Under the pieces are notes generated by a model. It was not told where the DNA came from and searched no databases. It saw only the letters and a list, made by a program, of their open reading frames with translations. Shown piece by piece: positions 1-9,073 of a stretch of DNA of 64,000 bases. Every line of letters begins with the position of its first letter. Position 1 is the stretch's first letter. Made by a program: the position numbers and the translations under genes. Location of the stretch: assembly GCF_018221685.1 (NCBI RefSeq), contig NZ_JAGJTM010000004.1, positions 562,287 to 626,286 of the forward strand. Direction: 5' to 3'. Source of the DNA: Bombella apis (GTDB lineage: Bacteria; Pseudomonadota; Alphaproteobacteria; Acetobacterales; Acetobacteraceae).

Positions 1-1
1 G

Positions 2-532
2 TCCCCCCGGCTGGAGGGAAGGCTGGACCAGAAGCCCCTGCCGCCAAGACGGCCTTCCAGTTATGAGGGCACGTTGGTCAATGGTGTCGGGCGGGGTATT
101 GAACTGCACTTTGCGGGTTGCTGCCGTCCTTTGCCGGGGGACCGCATCGTGGGCATCATTGCCCAGGGCAAGGGAGTGACCGTACATCGGCGCAAATGCC
201 ACAATCTCAGCATGTTTTCGGACATGCCCGAGCGCTTTCTTGAAATCTCATGGAGTGAGGAGGCCCTTGGGCGGACAGGGCGGGATGCCCCCCGTTACAC
301 GGCCCGCCTTTCCGTCGTGGCGGGAAATGACCCGGCTGTTCTGGCAGCGCTGACCAACCTGGCGACACGGCACGAGGCCAGCGTGATCAATCTGCGGATC
401 GTGAACCGCCAGCTGGATTTCATGGAAATTCTGGTGGACCTCGAGGTGCGGAGCAAGGGGCATCTGGCAACGGTTCTGGCAGGGTTCCGGGCCGAGAAGG
501 GTGTTCTTCAGGCCGAACGGACAAAGGGATGA
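2..532 (+). CDS. RelA/SpoT (p)ppGpp synthetase/hydrolase, C-terminal part (5' truncated by window)
   Basis: Only the regulatory C-terminus of a bifunctional (p)ppGpp synthetase/hydrolase is in the window; the frame is open from base 2, so the gene begins outside. Visible are the conserved-cysteine/zinc-finger segment (AGCCRPLPGDRIVG followed by a His/Cys pair HRRKCHN) and a terminal ACT domain (VVAGNDPAVLAALTNLA onward). In this family the catalytic domains lie upstream, and this part senses ribosome or tRNA status. It ends 4 bases before acpS, suggesting co-transcription. Whether it is RelA, SpoT or a single Rsh protein cannot be decided from this fragment; alphaproteobacteria usually have one Rsh. 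Confidence 0.9.
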   Translation, partial: SPRLEGRLDQKPLPPRRPSSYEGTLVNGVGRGIELHFAGCCRPLPGDRIVGIIAQGKGVTVHRRKCHNLSMFSDMPERFLEISWSEEALGRTGRDAPRYTARLSVVAGNDPAVLAALTNLATRHEASVINLRIVNRQLDFMEILVDLEVRSKGHLATVLAGFRAEKGVLQAERTKG

Positions 533-536
533 CCTC

Positions 537-941
537 ATGATTCTGGGGATCGGGGTTGATCTCTGCTCCATCGGGCGGATCGAACGGGCCCTGGCCCGCC
601 ATGGGGATGCGTTTCTGGAGCGTGTGTTCACGCTGGAGGAGCGTCAGTATGTGCAGGCATTGCGGGGGGCGGCCCGGGCAGGGGCCTGTGCCAAACGCTG
701 GGCAGCGAAGGAGGCCTGCGCCAAGGCTTTGGGAACAGGCTTTGCCCAGGGGGTGCAGCTTCAGGATATTTCCGTGGGGCGGAATGATCTGGGGGCTCCT
801 GTGCTCAGCCTTTCGGGCGCAGCGGCGACCCTTCTGGACCAGCGCCTGCCAGCAGGGCATCGGGCCGAATTGCTGTTGAGCCTGAGTGATGAGCCGCCCA
901 TGGCCATGGCACAGGTGCTGATACAGGCTGTTGCCCTTTAG
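537..941 (+). CDS. acpS: Holo-[acyl-carrier-protein] synthase
   Basis: AcpS transfers 4'-phosphopantetheine from CoA to a serine of apo-ACP, activating fatty-acid synthesis. The 134-residue length is normal. The two signature motifs are present: GVDL with metal-binding Asp8, and KRWAAKEACAKALGTG with Glu59. An upstream in-frame ATG at 501 would add 12 residues overlapping the rel gene; the ATG at 537 puts the protein directly at the family N-terminus (MILGIGVDL), so it is preferred. In many alphaproteobacteria pdxJ lies between rel and acpS; here it is absent, and the two genes are only 4 bases apart. Confidence 0.95.
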   Translation: MILGIGVDLCSIGRIERALARHGDAFLERVFTLEERQYVQALRGAARAGACAKRWAAKEACAKALGTGFAQGVQLQDISVGRNDLGAPVLSLSGAAATLLDQRLPAGHRAELLLSLSDEPPMAMAQVLIQAVAL

Positions 942-1064
942 TCTTGGCGGCTTGAAATATCGTCAGGATGGAATTAACGCATGACCCGGCGGGTCAGGCA
1001 GGCTATGGCAGAAACGGGCAGGGCAGTCTGCCTGCTTCTTGCCAGAACAGGATGAACAGGGACC

Positions 1065-1907
1065 ATGAACGAAGACAGACAGGAAGAACAGACAGAAAAG
1101 CCGGAAAGCCTTCTGGCCTCCATAAGACAGATTCTTCTATGGCTCATTCTGGTGGTTGCCGTACGTTCACTGCTGGTCGAACCGTTCAATATTCCGTCTG
1201 CCTCCATGATCCCGACCCTTCAGGTCGGGGATTTTGTGGCGGTCTCCAAGATGAGCTACGGTTATTCCCGGTATTCTTTTCCGTTCTCGCCGCCGTTCAT
1301 TTCGGGACGTGTGTTCGCTTCCATGCCGCACCGTGGGGATGTGGCGGTGTTCCGGTTCACCAAGGATACGTCAGTCGATTACATCAAGCGGATTGTCGGC
1401 CTGCCCGGGGATCGCATCCGCATGGAACAGGGGCATCTCTTCATCAATGGTCAGGAAGTGCCGCGGGAGGACCGGGGGCATTACAGCGTGATGGATGAGC
1501 GGGGCTATGTGCTGTCTGGGACCCGTTATCGGGAAATGCTGCCCCGGGAGGATGGCAAGACGGTACCGCATGATATCCTGAAGATGCGGGATGATGACCT
1601 TGCCAACAATACGCCTGAATATACCGTGCCAGAGGGCTGCCTGTTTGCCATGGGGGATGACCGGGATGACAGTTCGGACAGCCGCTTTCAGGGAGGGCAT
1701 GAGAGCGGTGCCTGTGCTGTCCCGGCCGGGCGTGATTATCTGACGGATAGCGGCGGTCATGATCTGGGGTTCGTGCCTGTGATCAATCTGGTCGGACGGG
1801 CAAAGATGGTGCTGTTCTCCGTTGATATGCGGCATCCGGCCTGGCAGTTCTGGTATTGGCCGACAGAGATACGCTGGGGCCGTTTCCTGCGTGGTATTGA
1901 CGAATGA
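1065..1907 (+). CDS. lepB: Signal peptidase I
   Basis: LepB is the inner-membrane peptidase that removes Sec/Tat signal peptides. A membrane anchor occupies about residues 21-40. It is followed by the catalytic serine motif SASMIPTL (Ser47) and the general-base lysine in YIKRIVGLPGD (Lys108). The conserved box MGDDRDDSSDSR lies near residues 197-207. Directly after it, about 25 extra residues (roughly 209-234, containing one Cys) precede the GFVPVINLVGRA block that is normally adjacent. The gene overlaps rnc by 4 bases, giving translational coupling. Identity is secure; the insertion is unusual but lies outside the catalytic dyad. Confidence 0.95.
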   Translation: MNEDRQEEQTEKPESLLASIRQILLWLILVVAVRSLLVEPFNIPSASMIPTLQVGDFVAVSKMSYGYSRYSFPFSPPFISGRVFASMPHRGDVAVFRFTKDTSVDYIKRIVGLPGDRIRMEQGHLFINGQEVPREDRGHYSVMDERGYVLSGTRYREMLPREDGKTVPHDILKMRDDDLANNTPEYTVPEGCLFAMGDDRDDSSDSRFQGGHESGACAVPAGRDYLTDSGGHDLGFVPVINLVGRAKMVLFSVDMRHPAWQFWYWPTEIRWGRFLRGIDE

Positions 1908-2656
1908 TGACACGTGATGAGGCTGTCCGCCATGTCGAGGCGAAGCTGGAACACCGTTTTGCTGACCCCGCACTTCTGCATGAGGCTTTGACCCACCGGT
2001 CCGCCGTGCCACGGCGGCAGGGACGGAACCGGGGGCGGCAGAAGGGGCATGCTCCGGGGAAAACGCCACGGGGGCAGGGGTCCAACGAGCGTCTGGAGTT
2101 CGTGGGGGACAGGGTGCTTGGCCTGCTGATGGCGGAATGGCTCTTTGAGCGCTATCCGGAGGAGCAGGAAGGCGCTCTGGGGGCCCGCCACGCCCATCTG
2201 GTCTCCCGTCCTGTTCTGGCCCGGATTGCGGAAGGGATTGAGCTTTCCGAGGCGATACAGATTGCCCAGCATGAGGAAAGTGCCGGCATACGTGTTCTGG
2301 CCAGTGTTCTGGCCGATGCGATGGAAGCCCTGCTGGGCGCACTCTATCTGGATGCCGGGCTGGACCCGGCCCGGCATGTGGTCCGTCGCCTCTGGGACAG
2401 GGACATCGAGAAGAGTGGACAGCCCCACAAGGAGCCGAAAACGCTGCTTCAGGAGTTTCTGCTGGGGCGTGGCGAGGCCTTGCCGCATTATGAACTGACC
2501 GCCGCTGATGGGCCGTCCCATGCACCGATATTCCGTGTGGAGGTCCGGGCACTGGGGCAGGTGGGTGTTGGCCGTGCAGGCAGCAAGCGGCTGGCTGAAA
2601 GTGCGGCGGCGACAGATTTGCTGAAGAAGATGGGGCAGGAGACAGAACGTGCCTGA
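1904..2656 (+). CDS. rnc: Ribonuclease III
   Basis: RNase III cleaves double-stranded RNA in rRNA maturation and mRNA turnover. The catalytic signature NERLEFVGDRVLGLL sits at residues 61-75 (Glu65, Asp69), and the second acidic cluster is in ADAMEALLGALYLD (about 137-150). A C-terminal dsRNA-binding domain begins near PKTLLQEFLLGRG. Between the N-terminal helix ending in ALTHRS and the signature there is an extra basic, Gly/Arg/Lys-rich segment at about residues 35-59, which is short or missing in typical homologues. Start and stop overlap lepB and era, the common lepB-rnc-era operon. Confidence 0.95.
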   Translation: MMTRDEAVRHVEAKLEHRFADPALLHEALTHRSAVPRRQGRNRGRQKGHAPGKTPRGQGSNERLEFVGDRVLGLLMAEWLFERYPEEQEGALGARHAHLVSRPVLARIAEGIELSEAIQIAQHEESAGIRVLASVLADAMEALLGALYLDAGLDPARHVVRRLWDRDIEKSGQPHKEPKTLLQEFLLGRGEALPHYELTAADGPSHAPIFRVEVRALGQVGVGRAGSKRLAESAAATDLLKKMGQETERA

Positions 2657-3575
2657 GGATACAGAAAAGACCGCCACGGGCGGAGAGACACGCTGCGGTT
2701 TTGTTGCTCTTGTCGGGGCTCCCAATGCAGGAAAATCCACCCTGCTGAACCGCATGGCTGGGGCCAAGCTGTCCATTGTCAGCCCCAAGGCGCAGACGAC
2801 ACGGTTCCGTACGCTTGGCATTGTGATGCGGGATACGGCGCAGATCGTGTTTGTGGACCTGCCGGGCATCTTCAAGCCCCGCCGACGGCTGGACCAGGCG
2901 ATGGTCAATGCTGCCTGGAGCGGGTCGCAGGATGCTGACCTCAACCTGCTGCTGGTGGATAGCCGCATCGGTCTGACAGACGAGATCAGGGAGATCATCG
3001 CTCGACTGAAAGAGGGGAAGCGGCCTGTCTGGCTGGTGCTGAACAAGACAGACCTCATCCAGCGGGATCAGCTTCTGCCTCTGACGAAGGCCATCACGGA
3101 CCTCCTGCCGGTGGAAGAGGTCTATATGGTCAGTGCCCGGTCCGGTGATGGGGTTGAGGGCCTGCTGGACGGGTTGGCCAGGGCCATGCCCGTTGGGCCT
3201 TACCATTACCCTGAAGATGATCTGACAGATCTGCCAGACCGTCTGCTGGCAGCGGAAATCGTGCGGGAGCAGGTCTTCCTCCAGACCCATGAGGAGATTC
3301 CCTACCATGCCACGGTGGAGACGGAATCCTTCAAGACACGCAAGGACGGATCCATCCGCATCGACGTGACGATCTACGTGTCACGGGCAGGGCACAAGGC
3401 CATCCTCATCGGGGAGCGGGGGCAGCGCATCCGGGAGATCGGGATGCGGGCCCGGAAACAGCTGGAAGGCCTTCTGGATGCTCCCTGCCATCTTTTCCTC
3501 AATGTGAAGGAGAGGGCTGCGTGGGACAAGGAGACAGCCCGCCTGCGGGCCCTCGGTCTTGCAGATTATGGCTGA
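2649..3575 (+). CDS. era: GTPase Era, 16S rRNA / 30S assembly factor
   Basis: Era is an essential GTPase that binds the 3' end of 16S rRNA and guides 30S maturation. The G1 loop is GAPNAGKST (about residues 24-32), G3 is DLPGIF, G4 is NKTD, and the C-terminal KH domain includes the stretch AILIGERGQRIREIG. The start is a GTG at 2649 overlapping the 3' end of rnc by 8 bases; no better start lies between it and the G1 motif. Length (308) is normal. The expected recO, which often follows era in proteobacteria, is not here; pyrH follows after about 90 bases. Confidence 0.95.
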   Translation: MPEDTEKTATGGETRCGFVALVGAPNAGKSTLLNRMAGAKLSIVSPKAQTTRFRTLGIVMRDTAQIVFVDLPGIFKPRRRLDQAMVNAAWSGSQDADLNLLLVDSRIGLTDEIREIIARLKEGKRPVWLVLNKTDLIQRDQLLPLTKAITDLLPVEEVYMVSARSGDGVEGLLDGLARAMPVGPYHYPEDDLTDLPDRLLAAEIVREQVFLQTHEEIPYHATVETESFKTRKDGSIRIDVTIYVSRAGHKAILIGERGQRIREIGMRARKQLEGLLDAPCHLFLNVKERAAWDKETARLRALGLADYG

Positions 3576-3668
3576 AGCGCACGAGTTTCGCTTGTTCATG
3601 CAGGGGTAGCTCTGTATGAGGGAGCAGACAGATTTCAGGACATCATCAACCAGAGAGCCGGTACGATC

Positions 3669-4406
3669 ATGAGCACCGCCCCCCAAGAGCCGAACTTCCC
3701 TTATAAACGGGTCCTTCTCAAAGTGTCTGGCGAGGCGCTGATGGGCAAGGGAACTGCCGGTGTTGACCCGGAGATGGTGGACATGGTGGCTGCGGACATC
3801 GCCGGTGTGGCCGCTCTGGGCGGGCAGGTCTGTCTCGTCGTGGGGGGAGGCAACATCTTCCGTGGACTGGCCGCTGCCGCCAAGGGAATGGACCGGGTGC
3901 AGGGGGACTATGCCGGGATGCTGGCAACGGTCATCAATGCCCTGATGCTCCAGAATGCGCTGGAGAAGCGTCATGTGGAGACCCGGGTGATGACGGCCAT
4001 CCACATGGCCTCCATTGCCGAGCCTTATATCCGCCGCCGGGCCGTCCGTCATATGGAGAAGGGCCGTGTGGTTATCTTCGCAGCCGGTACGGGCAATCCG
4101 TTCTTCACAACTGATACGGCTGCTGCCCTGCGGGCGAACGAGATGGAGTGCGATGCCCTCTTCAAAGGAACGCAGGTTGATGGTGTCTATTCCGATGATC
4201 CTCGCCTGAATCCCGATGCCGAGCGTTATGAACAGCTGACCTACATGGATGCCCTGGCCCGCAATCTGAAGGTCATGGATGCAGCAGCTGTCAGTCTCGC
4301 CCGGGAGAATGCTCTGCCGATCATCGTGTTCAACATGCATGCGCCGGGGGCTTTTGCGGCAGCCATGAAAGGTGAAGGGCGCTTCACCCGGATTGTTGAG
4401 GGTTGA
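3669..4406 (+). CDS. pyrH: UMP kinase
   Basis: PyrH phosphorylates UMP to UDP and belongs to the amino-acid-kinase fold, unrelated to eukaryotic UMP/CMP kinases. Seen in the sequence: the N-terminal [14 protein letters not shown] nucleotide loop, [10 protein letters not shown], the substrate-site [17 protein letters not shown], and the late [13 protein letters not shown]. Length 245 is typical. It precedes frr by 74 bases, the conserved pyrH-frr order (tsf is not visible here). Product is cytoplasmic; the family is allosterically activated by GTP and inhibited by UTP, though this is family knowledge rather than seen. Confidence 0.95.
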   Translation: MSTAPQEPNFPYKRVLLKVSGEALMGKGTAGVDPEMVDMVAADIAGVAALGGQVCLVVGGGNIFRGLAAAAKGMDRVQGDYAGMLATVINALMLQNALEKRHVETRVMTAIHMASIAEPYIRRRAVRHMEKGRVVIFAAGTGNPFFTTDTAAALRANEMECDALFKGTQVDGVYSDDPRLNPDAERYEQLTYMDALARNLKVMDAAAVSLARENALPIIVFNMHAPGAFAAAMKGEGRFTRIVEG

Positions 4407-4480
4407 GAGCGAGCGACCAGATTACCATGTCAGCCCGCACCGGCTGACGAACGGAACGATTACTGAGGAAGTGATTTGCC

Positions 4481-5047
4481 ATGAGCACAGAACTGAACGA
4501 CCTGCTTGATGACCTCAAACGTCGCATGGAAGGGGCGCTGGAGAGCCTGCGCCGTGATCTCTCTGGCCTGCGCTCCGGCCGTGCCAGCCCGAACCTTCTG
4601 GAGCCGGTACGTGTGGAGGCTTATGGCTCCGTGGTGCCCCTCTCCCAGGTTGGTTCCGTTGCCGTGCCGGAAGCCCGGATGCTGACGGTCTCTGTCTGGG
4701 ATGCCAGTGTTGTTTCCTCTGTTGAGAAAGCCATCCGTGACAGTGGGCTGGGGCTGAACCCTGCTGCTGAAGGGCAGACCATCCGTGTGCCCATCCCGCA
4801 GCTGACAGAGGAACGCCGCAACGAGATGGCCAAGGCCGCTGCCCGTTACGCCGAAGGTGGCCGTGTGGCCGTGCGTGGTGTCCGCCGGGATGGCATGGAC
4901 AAGGCCAAGGCCCTGGAAAAGAATGGCGATATCAGTCAGGACGACATGAAGGTCTGGACGGCTGCCATCCAGAAGCTGACAGATGAGCATATCGGTCGTG
5001 TGGACAGCCTGCTGGCTGACAAGGAGCGGGACATCAAACAGGTCTGA
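4481..5047 (+). CDS. frr: Ribosome recycling factor
   Basis: RRF splits the post-termination ribosome together with EF-G. The 188-residue length and the helical-bundle hallmarks fit the family: [14 protein letters not shown] near residues 27-40, [18 protein letters not shown] around 103-120, and [12 protein letters not shown]. The gene sits between pyrH and uppS on the same strand, with only 11 bases before the proposed uppS start, consistent with a pyrH-frr-uppS-cdsA transcript. Confidence 0.95.
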   Translation: MSTELNDLLDDLKRRMEGALESLRRDLSGLRSGRASPNLLEPVRVEAYGSVVPLSQVGSVAVPEARMLTVSVWDASVVSSVEKAIRDSGLGLNPAAEGQTIRVPIPQLTEERRNEMAKAAARYAEGGRVAVRGVRRDGMDKAKALEKNGDISQDDMKVWTAAIQKLTDEHIGRVDSLLADKERDIKQV

Positions 5048-5058
5048 TCGCCAGAACA

Positions 5059-5796
5059 TTGTCGGAACTTCACCCTTCTTCCCGCCCGGCTGGCACACTC
5101 CCACGTCATGTTGCCGTCATCATGGATGGTAACGGACGCTGGGCCAGAGCACGTGGCGTACCGATCGCACAGGGCCATCGTGAGGGAGGCGAGGCCGTGC
5201 AGCGTTGCGTCCGTGCCGCCATGGAGCATGGGGTGGATTATCTGACACTCTATGCATTCTCATCAGAGAACTGGCGCCGGTCCGGTGAGGAGATCAGCGA
5301 CCTGACAGGGCTGATGCAGTTTTATCTGCGGCATCGTTTCCGGGAGCTGGATGAGCAGGGTGTCCGGCTGCGCATCATTGGTGATCCTGAACGTTTCGGG
5401 GGGTCTTTCTGCCGGGAGCTGCGTCGGGCAGAGGAAAAGACACGCCACAATACCCGGCTGACTCTGGCTCTGGCTCTTTCCTATGGCAGTCGTGCGGAGA
5501 TTGCCGGAAGTGCCCGCCATTTGGCCGAACGGGTCCGGGCGGGCACGCTGGAGCCGCATGAGATTGACGAAGCCCTGTTCGCCAGTGCCCTCCAGACGCA
5601 TGACATGCCCGACCCCGACCTTGTCATGCGGACGAGTGGGGAGAGCCGACTTTCCAATTTCCTGCTCTGGCAGTCCGCCTATGCAGAACTTGTGTTTCTT
5701 GACGTGCTCTGGCCGGATTTCGGTGAGAAGGATTTTGCCGAGGCCATGATGCGGTACATGCGCCGTCAGAGGCGTTTCGGTGGGCGGCCAGAATGA
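5059..5796 (+). CDS. uppS: Undecaprenyl diphosphate synthase (cis-prenyltransferase)
   Basis: UppS condenses farnesyl diphosphate with eight isopentenyl diphosphates to make the C55 carrier for peptidoglycan and O-antigen. The signature HVAVIMDGNGRWARARG contains the catalytic Asp, and conserved blocks LTLYAFSSENWRR and MRTSGESRLSNFLLWQ follow. The only usable start ahead of the signature appears to be a TTG at 5059, without a clear ribosome binding site, so the exact N-terminus is uncertain. The 3' end overlaps cdsA by 4 bases. Confidence 0.93.
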   Translation: MSELHPSSRPAGTLPRHVAVIMDGNGRWARARGVPIAQGHREGGEAVQRCVRAAMEHGVDYLTLYAFSSENWRRSGEEISDLTGLMQFYLRHRFRELDEQGVRLRIIGDPERFGGSFCRELRRAEEKTRHNTRLTLALALSYGSRAEIAGSARHLAERVRAGTLEPHEIDEALFASALQTHDMPDPDLVMRTSGESRLSNFLLWQSAYAELVFLDVLWPDFGEKDFAEAMMRYMRRQRRFGGRPE

Positions 5797-6563
5797 CAGA
5801 GTTGCAGAAACGCATCCTCTCCAGCCTTGTGATTGTTCCCGTGGTGCTCCTCTGTCTCTGGTTTGGTGGATGGGCCTATCGGGTACTGGTGCTGTTCGTC
5901 ATGGTCGGGATTGTCTGGGAAGGGGAAACCCTGCTTGGCCAGCCGATGAAAAGTCTGCGGGGTGCTCTGCTTTTGCTCTGGCCTCTCTGTGGTGGACTGA
6001 TCGCCATCAAAGGGCAGTGGTTTGCGGCCTTTTACCTTCTGGTGTCCAGCGTCCTGTTTGGCAGGCGGGCCTGCGGTCCGGTTCTGGTGGCCATGCTGGG
6101 TGGTTTTTCCCTGCTCTGGCTGCGGGGGCGGCCTGACGGTTTTTTGGAGACCTTTTTCGTCATTTTCGCCGTCATAGCCAGTGACAGCTGCGCCTACGCC
6201 ACCGGGCGTCTGATTGGCGGGCCGAAACTGGCCCCGGCCATTTCTCCCGGCAAGACCATTTCCGGCTCGTTGGGGGGCATCGTGGGAGCCGTGATCCTCG
6301 GCGGGCTGGTCGGGCACTGGTCGGGTCATGGCTGGTCGTTCTCTGCCTGCCTGACGGGTGGAGTGATTGCCGTGGCGGCCCAGGCAGGCGATCTGCTGGA
6401 GAGTGCCTTCAAGCGGCGTCTGGGCGTCAAGGATTCAGGGCGGCTCATCCCCGGTCATGGGGGACTGCTGGACCGGCTGGATGCCCTCCTGCTGGCGGCC
6501 CCTGTTGCAGCCATCCTGGCCCTCATGGCCGGAGAGGGGCCATTCTGGCAGCTTTTCCGTTAA
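5793..6563 (+). CDS. cdsA: Phosphatidate cytidylyltransferase (CDP-diglyceride synthase)
   Basis: CdsA converts phosphatidic acid and CTP to CDP-diacylglycerol, the branch point of phospholipid synthesis, in the inner membrane. The protein is highly hydrophobic with several membrane helices. It carries the family signature SAFKRRLGVKDSGRLIPGHG followed by GLLDRLD (about residues 205-232), plus SDSCAYATGRLIGGPK earlier. Its ATG overlaps the uppS stop (ATGA), so translation is probably coupled. Length 256 is at the short end of the family but complete. Confidence 0.93.
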   Translation: MTELQKRILSSLVIVPVVLLCLWFGGWAYRVLVLFVMVGIVWEGETLLGQPMKSLRGALLLLWPLCGGLIAIKGQWFAAFYLLVSSVLFGRRACGPVLVAMLGGFSLLWLRGRPDGFLETFFVIFAVIASDSCAYATGRLIGGPKLAPAISPGKTISGSLGGIVGAVILGGLVGHWSGHGWSFSACLTGGVIAVAAQAGDLLESAFKRRLGVKDSGRLIPGHGGLLDRLDALLLAAPVAAILALMAGEGPFWQLFR

Positions 6564-6658
6564 GTCTTATTCTGGAGCGGCAGTCTCTGCTATAGGTCTG
6601 TCATGAGGCAGACCCGCCATCACGTATCATGTTGAAATCATCAAGGGAGAGGTATTCC

Positions 6659-7843
6659 ATGGGGGGAGGTTCCGGGCGTCGGCGCATTAGTGTGCTTGGC
6701 AGTACAGGCAGCATTGGTGTCTCGACAGTCGATCTTCTGAAGCAGCAGGCAGACTCCATCCAGGTGCGGGCTCTCGTGGGGGGAAAGAACGCCGCCCTTC
6801 TGGCCGAGCAGGCCCGTGAGCTGAACGCCGAGCTGGCCGTCCTGAATGATGAGCAGCATTACGAGGAGCTGAAAGAGCGTCTCGCTGGCACCGGCGTGAA
6901 GGTAGCTGCCGGACGGCAGGCTGTCATCGAGGCCGGTGCGCTGGAAGCGGACTGGACGATGGCCGCCATCACTGGGGCTGCCGGCTTGGCCCCCACGCTG
7001 GAAGCCGTCCGCAACGGGCACAAGGTGGCTCTGGCCAACAAGGAAGCTCTCGTCTGTGCTGGCAACGTCATGCTGGAAGCTGTGCGTGATGCCGGAGCCG
7101 AGCTGCTGCCTGTTGATTCCGAACATAATGCGATCGTGCAGTCCCTGGGCGGAGCGGACATGTCCCTCGTGGAGAAGATCGTCCTCACGGCCTCTGGCGG
7201 ACCGTTCCGCTGCTCCACAAAGGAGGAGATGGCGAAGGCCACGCCCGAACAGGCCCTGAAGCATCCCACATGGTCCATGGGGGCCAAGATCACGATTGAC
7301 TCCGCCTCCATGGCCAACAAGGGGCTGGAGGTCATCGAGGCCGCCCGCCTGTTCGATCTGCCTGAACATCAGATAGACGTGCTGGTTCACCCGCAGTCAG
7401 TCGTGCATGGCATGGTCTGTTTCCGTGATGGCAGCTTCGTGGCCCAGATGGGGACGGCGGACATGCGGATTCCCATCGCACACACGCTGGCCGCCCCGAC
7501 CCGGATGCAGACGGGATGCGAGCGTCTGGATTTCGTGAAGCTCGGGCAGATGAATTTCGAGGCAGTGGATGAGGACCGCTTCATCCCGCTGCGTCTGGCA
7601 CGTCAGGTCCTGCGGGCTGGTGGCGTGGCCCCGACCGTGTTCTCCGCTGCCAACGAGATTGCCGTGGAGGCTTTCCTCGCCGGGAAGATCCGTTTCCTTG
7701 GCATTGGTGAGCTGATTGATGCCAGCCTTCAGGCCATGCCGGAAAACCCGGTGCCGACATCTCTGGAGGATGTCTATCACTGGGACGAAATGGGGCGTGA
7801 GCTGGCCCGGACACAGATGAAGCGGATGGTCGGCCATGCATAG
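6659..7843 (+). CDS. dxr: 1-deoxy-D-xylulose-5-phosphate reductoisomerase
   Basis: Dxr catalyses the first committed step of the MEP isoprenoid pathway, supplying precursors for UppS and for quinone and heme side chains. The NADPH-binding motif VLGSTGSIG is at the N-terminus, the metal/substrate motif is DSEHNAIVQSL, and further blocks include ASGGPFR and HPTWSMGAKITIDSA. An ATG at 6629 is also in frame, but a strong purine-rich site (GGGAGAGG, about 6644-6651) lies just upstream of the ATG at 6659, so that start is chosen. The gene overlaps rseP by 8 bases. Confidence 0.94.
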   Translation: MGGGSGRRRISVLGSTGSIGVSTVDLLKQQADSIQVRALVGGKNAALLAEQARELNAELAVLNDEQHYEELKERLAGTGVKVAAGRQAVIEAGALEADWTMAAITGAAGLAPTLEAVRNGHKVALANKEALVCAGNVMLEAVRDAGAELLPVDSEHNAIVQSLGGADMSLVEKIVLTASGGPFRCSTKEEMAKATPEQALKHPTWSMGAKITIDSASMANKGLEVIEAARLFDLPEHQIDVLVHPQSVVHGMVCFRDGSFVAQMGTADMRIPIAHTLAAPTRMQTGCERLDFVKLGQMNFEAVDEDRFIPLRLARQVLRAGGVAPTVFSAANEIAVEAFLAGKIRFLGIGELIDASLQAMPENPVPTSLEDVYHWDEMGRELARTQMKRMVGHA

Positions 7844-8921
7844 TCTTCAGAGCATCCTTGCCGGTCTGGCCGTTTTCGGGATCGTCGTCTTCATTCACGA
7901 GCTGGGCCATTATCTGGCCGCACGCTGGCGTGGTGTGCAGGTGACCGTCTTTTCCATCGGGTTCGGTCCTGCACTGACATCATGGAAGGACCGGGTTGGA
8001 ACACGCTGGCAGATCAGCCTGCTGCCGCTGGGAGGGTATGTCAAACTCCACGGGTTTGAGAACCGTCCCGATGCGCCCCGGGAAGAAGGTGACGAGAATG
8101 CCTTCAACCGCAAGTCTGTCCTCTCGCGGGCAATCGTGACGGTGGCGGGGCCTGTCTTCAACTTCCTGCTGACGATCCTTCTGTTCGTGGTGCTGCTGTC
8201 CTGCTTTGGCAGGCCGGAGGCCCGGCCCGACATCGGCACGCTGGCCCCGAATGGTGCAGCCATGAAGGCCGGGCTTCAGGTGGGTGACGAGATACAGCGT
8301 CTGGACGGGCATCACATCCTGAGCATTGGCGACATCCAGGCGCAGGTGGCGGCCCATCCGGGTGAGGTCATGAAGGTTGGTCTGCTGCGGAAGGGGCAGA
8401 GCCTGGAGCTTCCGGTCACGCTGGACCGTATCCAGCAGGGGGGGCATGACGTCGGTCGGCTGGGGGTTGGTTTTGCCGTCAGCCACAGTGCGCCCCTGCC
8501 TGTCTACAAGGCTGTTCCGGCGGCCATCGGGCAGACGTGGGACATGTGCGGCAACATGCTGGAGGGAATCTGGCAGATCATCAGCGGGCAGCGGAGCGCC
8601 AGGCAGCTCTCCGGGACCATCGGCATCATTCACATGTCCGGGCAGGCCGTGGATTATGGCGTGGCCAGTGCGCTGGGGTTCGTGGCTCTCCTGTCGCTCA
8701 ATCTTGGCCTGCTGAACCTGTTCCCCGTGCCGATGCTGGATGGCGGCCATCTGCTTTTCTATGCTTTTGAGGCAGTTCTGGGGCGGCCTCTCTCCGAGCG
8801 GACACAGAGCTATGCCCTCCAGTTCGGGCTGCTGCTGGTCGTGGGGCTTTTCATTTTCTCAACGGTGAATGATCTCAGAGGGTTGGGAGTTTTTCACTGG
8901 TTGTTTGCACATGGGGGTTGA
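7836..8921 (+). CDS. rseP: Site-2 intramembrane metalloprotease RseP
   Basis: RseP cuts transmembrane segments such as anti-sigma factors and remnant signal peptides. The zinc motif HELGHYLA is in the first membrane helix (about residues 22-29), a PDZ domain spans roughly residues 130-210 (IGTLAPNGAAMKAGLQVGDEI), and the second catalytic motif NLFPVPMLDGGH is in a later helix. Four membrane helices are apparent. It is encoded between dxr and bamA, the standard arrangement, and its start lies within the end of dxr. Confidence 0.94.
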   Translation: MHSLQSILAGLAVFGIVVFIHELGHYLAARWRGVQVTVFSIGFGPALTSWKDRVGTRWQISLLPLGGYVKLHGFENRPDAPREEGDENAFNRKSVLSRAIVTVAGPVFNFLLTILLFVVLLSCFGRPEARPDIGTLAPNGAAMKAGLQVGDEIQRLDGHHILSIGDIQAQVAAHPGEVMKVGLLRKGQSLELPVTLDRIQQGGHDVGRLGVGFAVSHSAPLPVYKAVPAAIGQTWDMCGNMLEGIWQIISGQRSARQLSGTIGIIHMSGQAVDYGVASALGFVALLSLNLGLLNLFPVPMLDGGHLLFYAFEAVLGRPLSERTQSYALQFGLLLVVGLFIFSTVNDLRGLGVFHWLFAHGG

Positions 8922-9073
8922 TCTTTCCCCCTCCAATGATGGAAAAGACCTTCTAGGGTAGAGTATATAACTGAAACAGGCAGCTCCCTTCATTGTGATG
9001 TCGTGGGAGTCTGTCTGGTGCGGTTGTGCGTATGGGACTGTCTGGACCTCCTGCATCAGGGTTGTGTGGCGGG

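Noticed and set aside
983-995. Small inverted repeat GACCCGGCGGGTC upstream of lepB as a terminator
   Set aside because: Five base pairs without a T tract; insufficient for an intrinsic terminator.
1371-3308. 645-codon reverse-strand frame over lepB, rnc and era
   Set aside because: Spans three genuine, overlapping forward genes; Pro/His/Arg-rich translation typical of a shadow frame.
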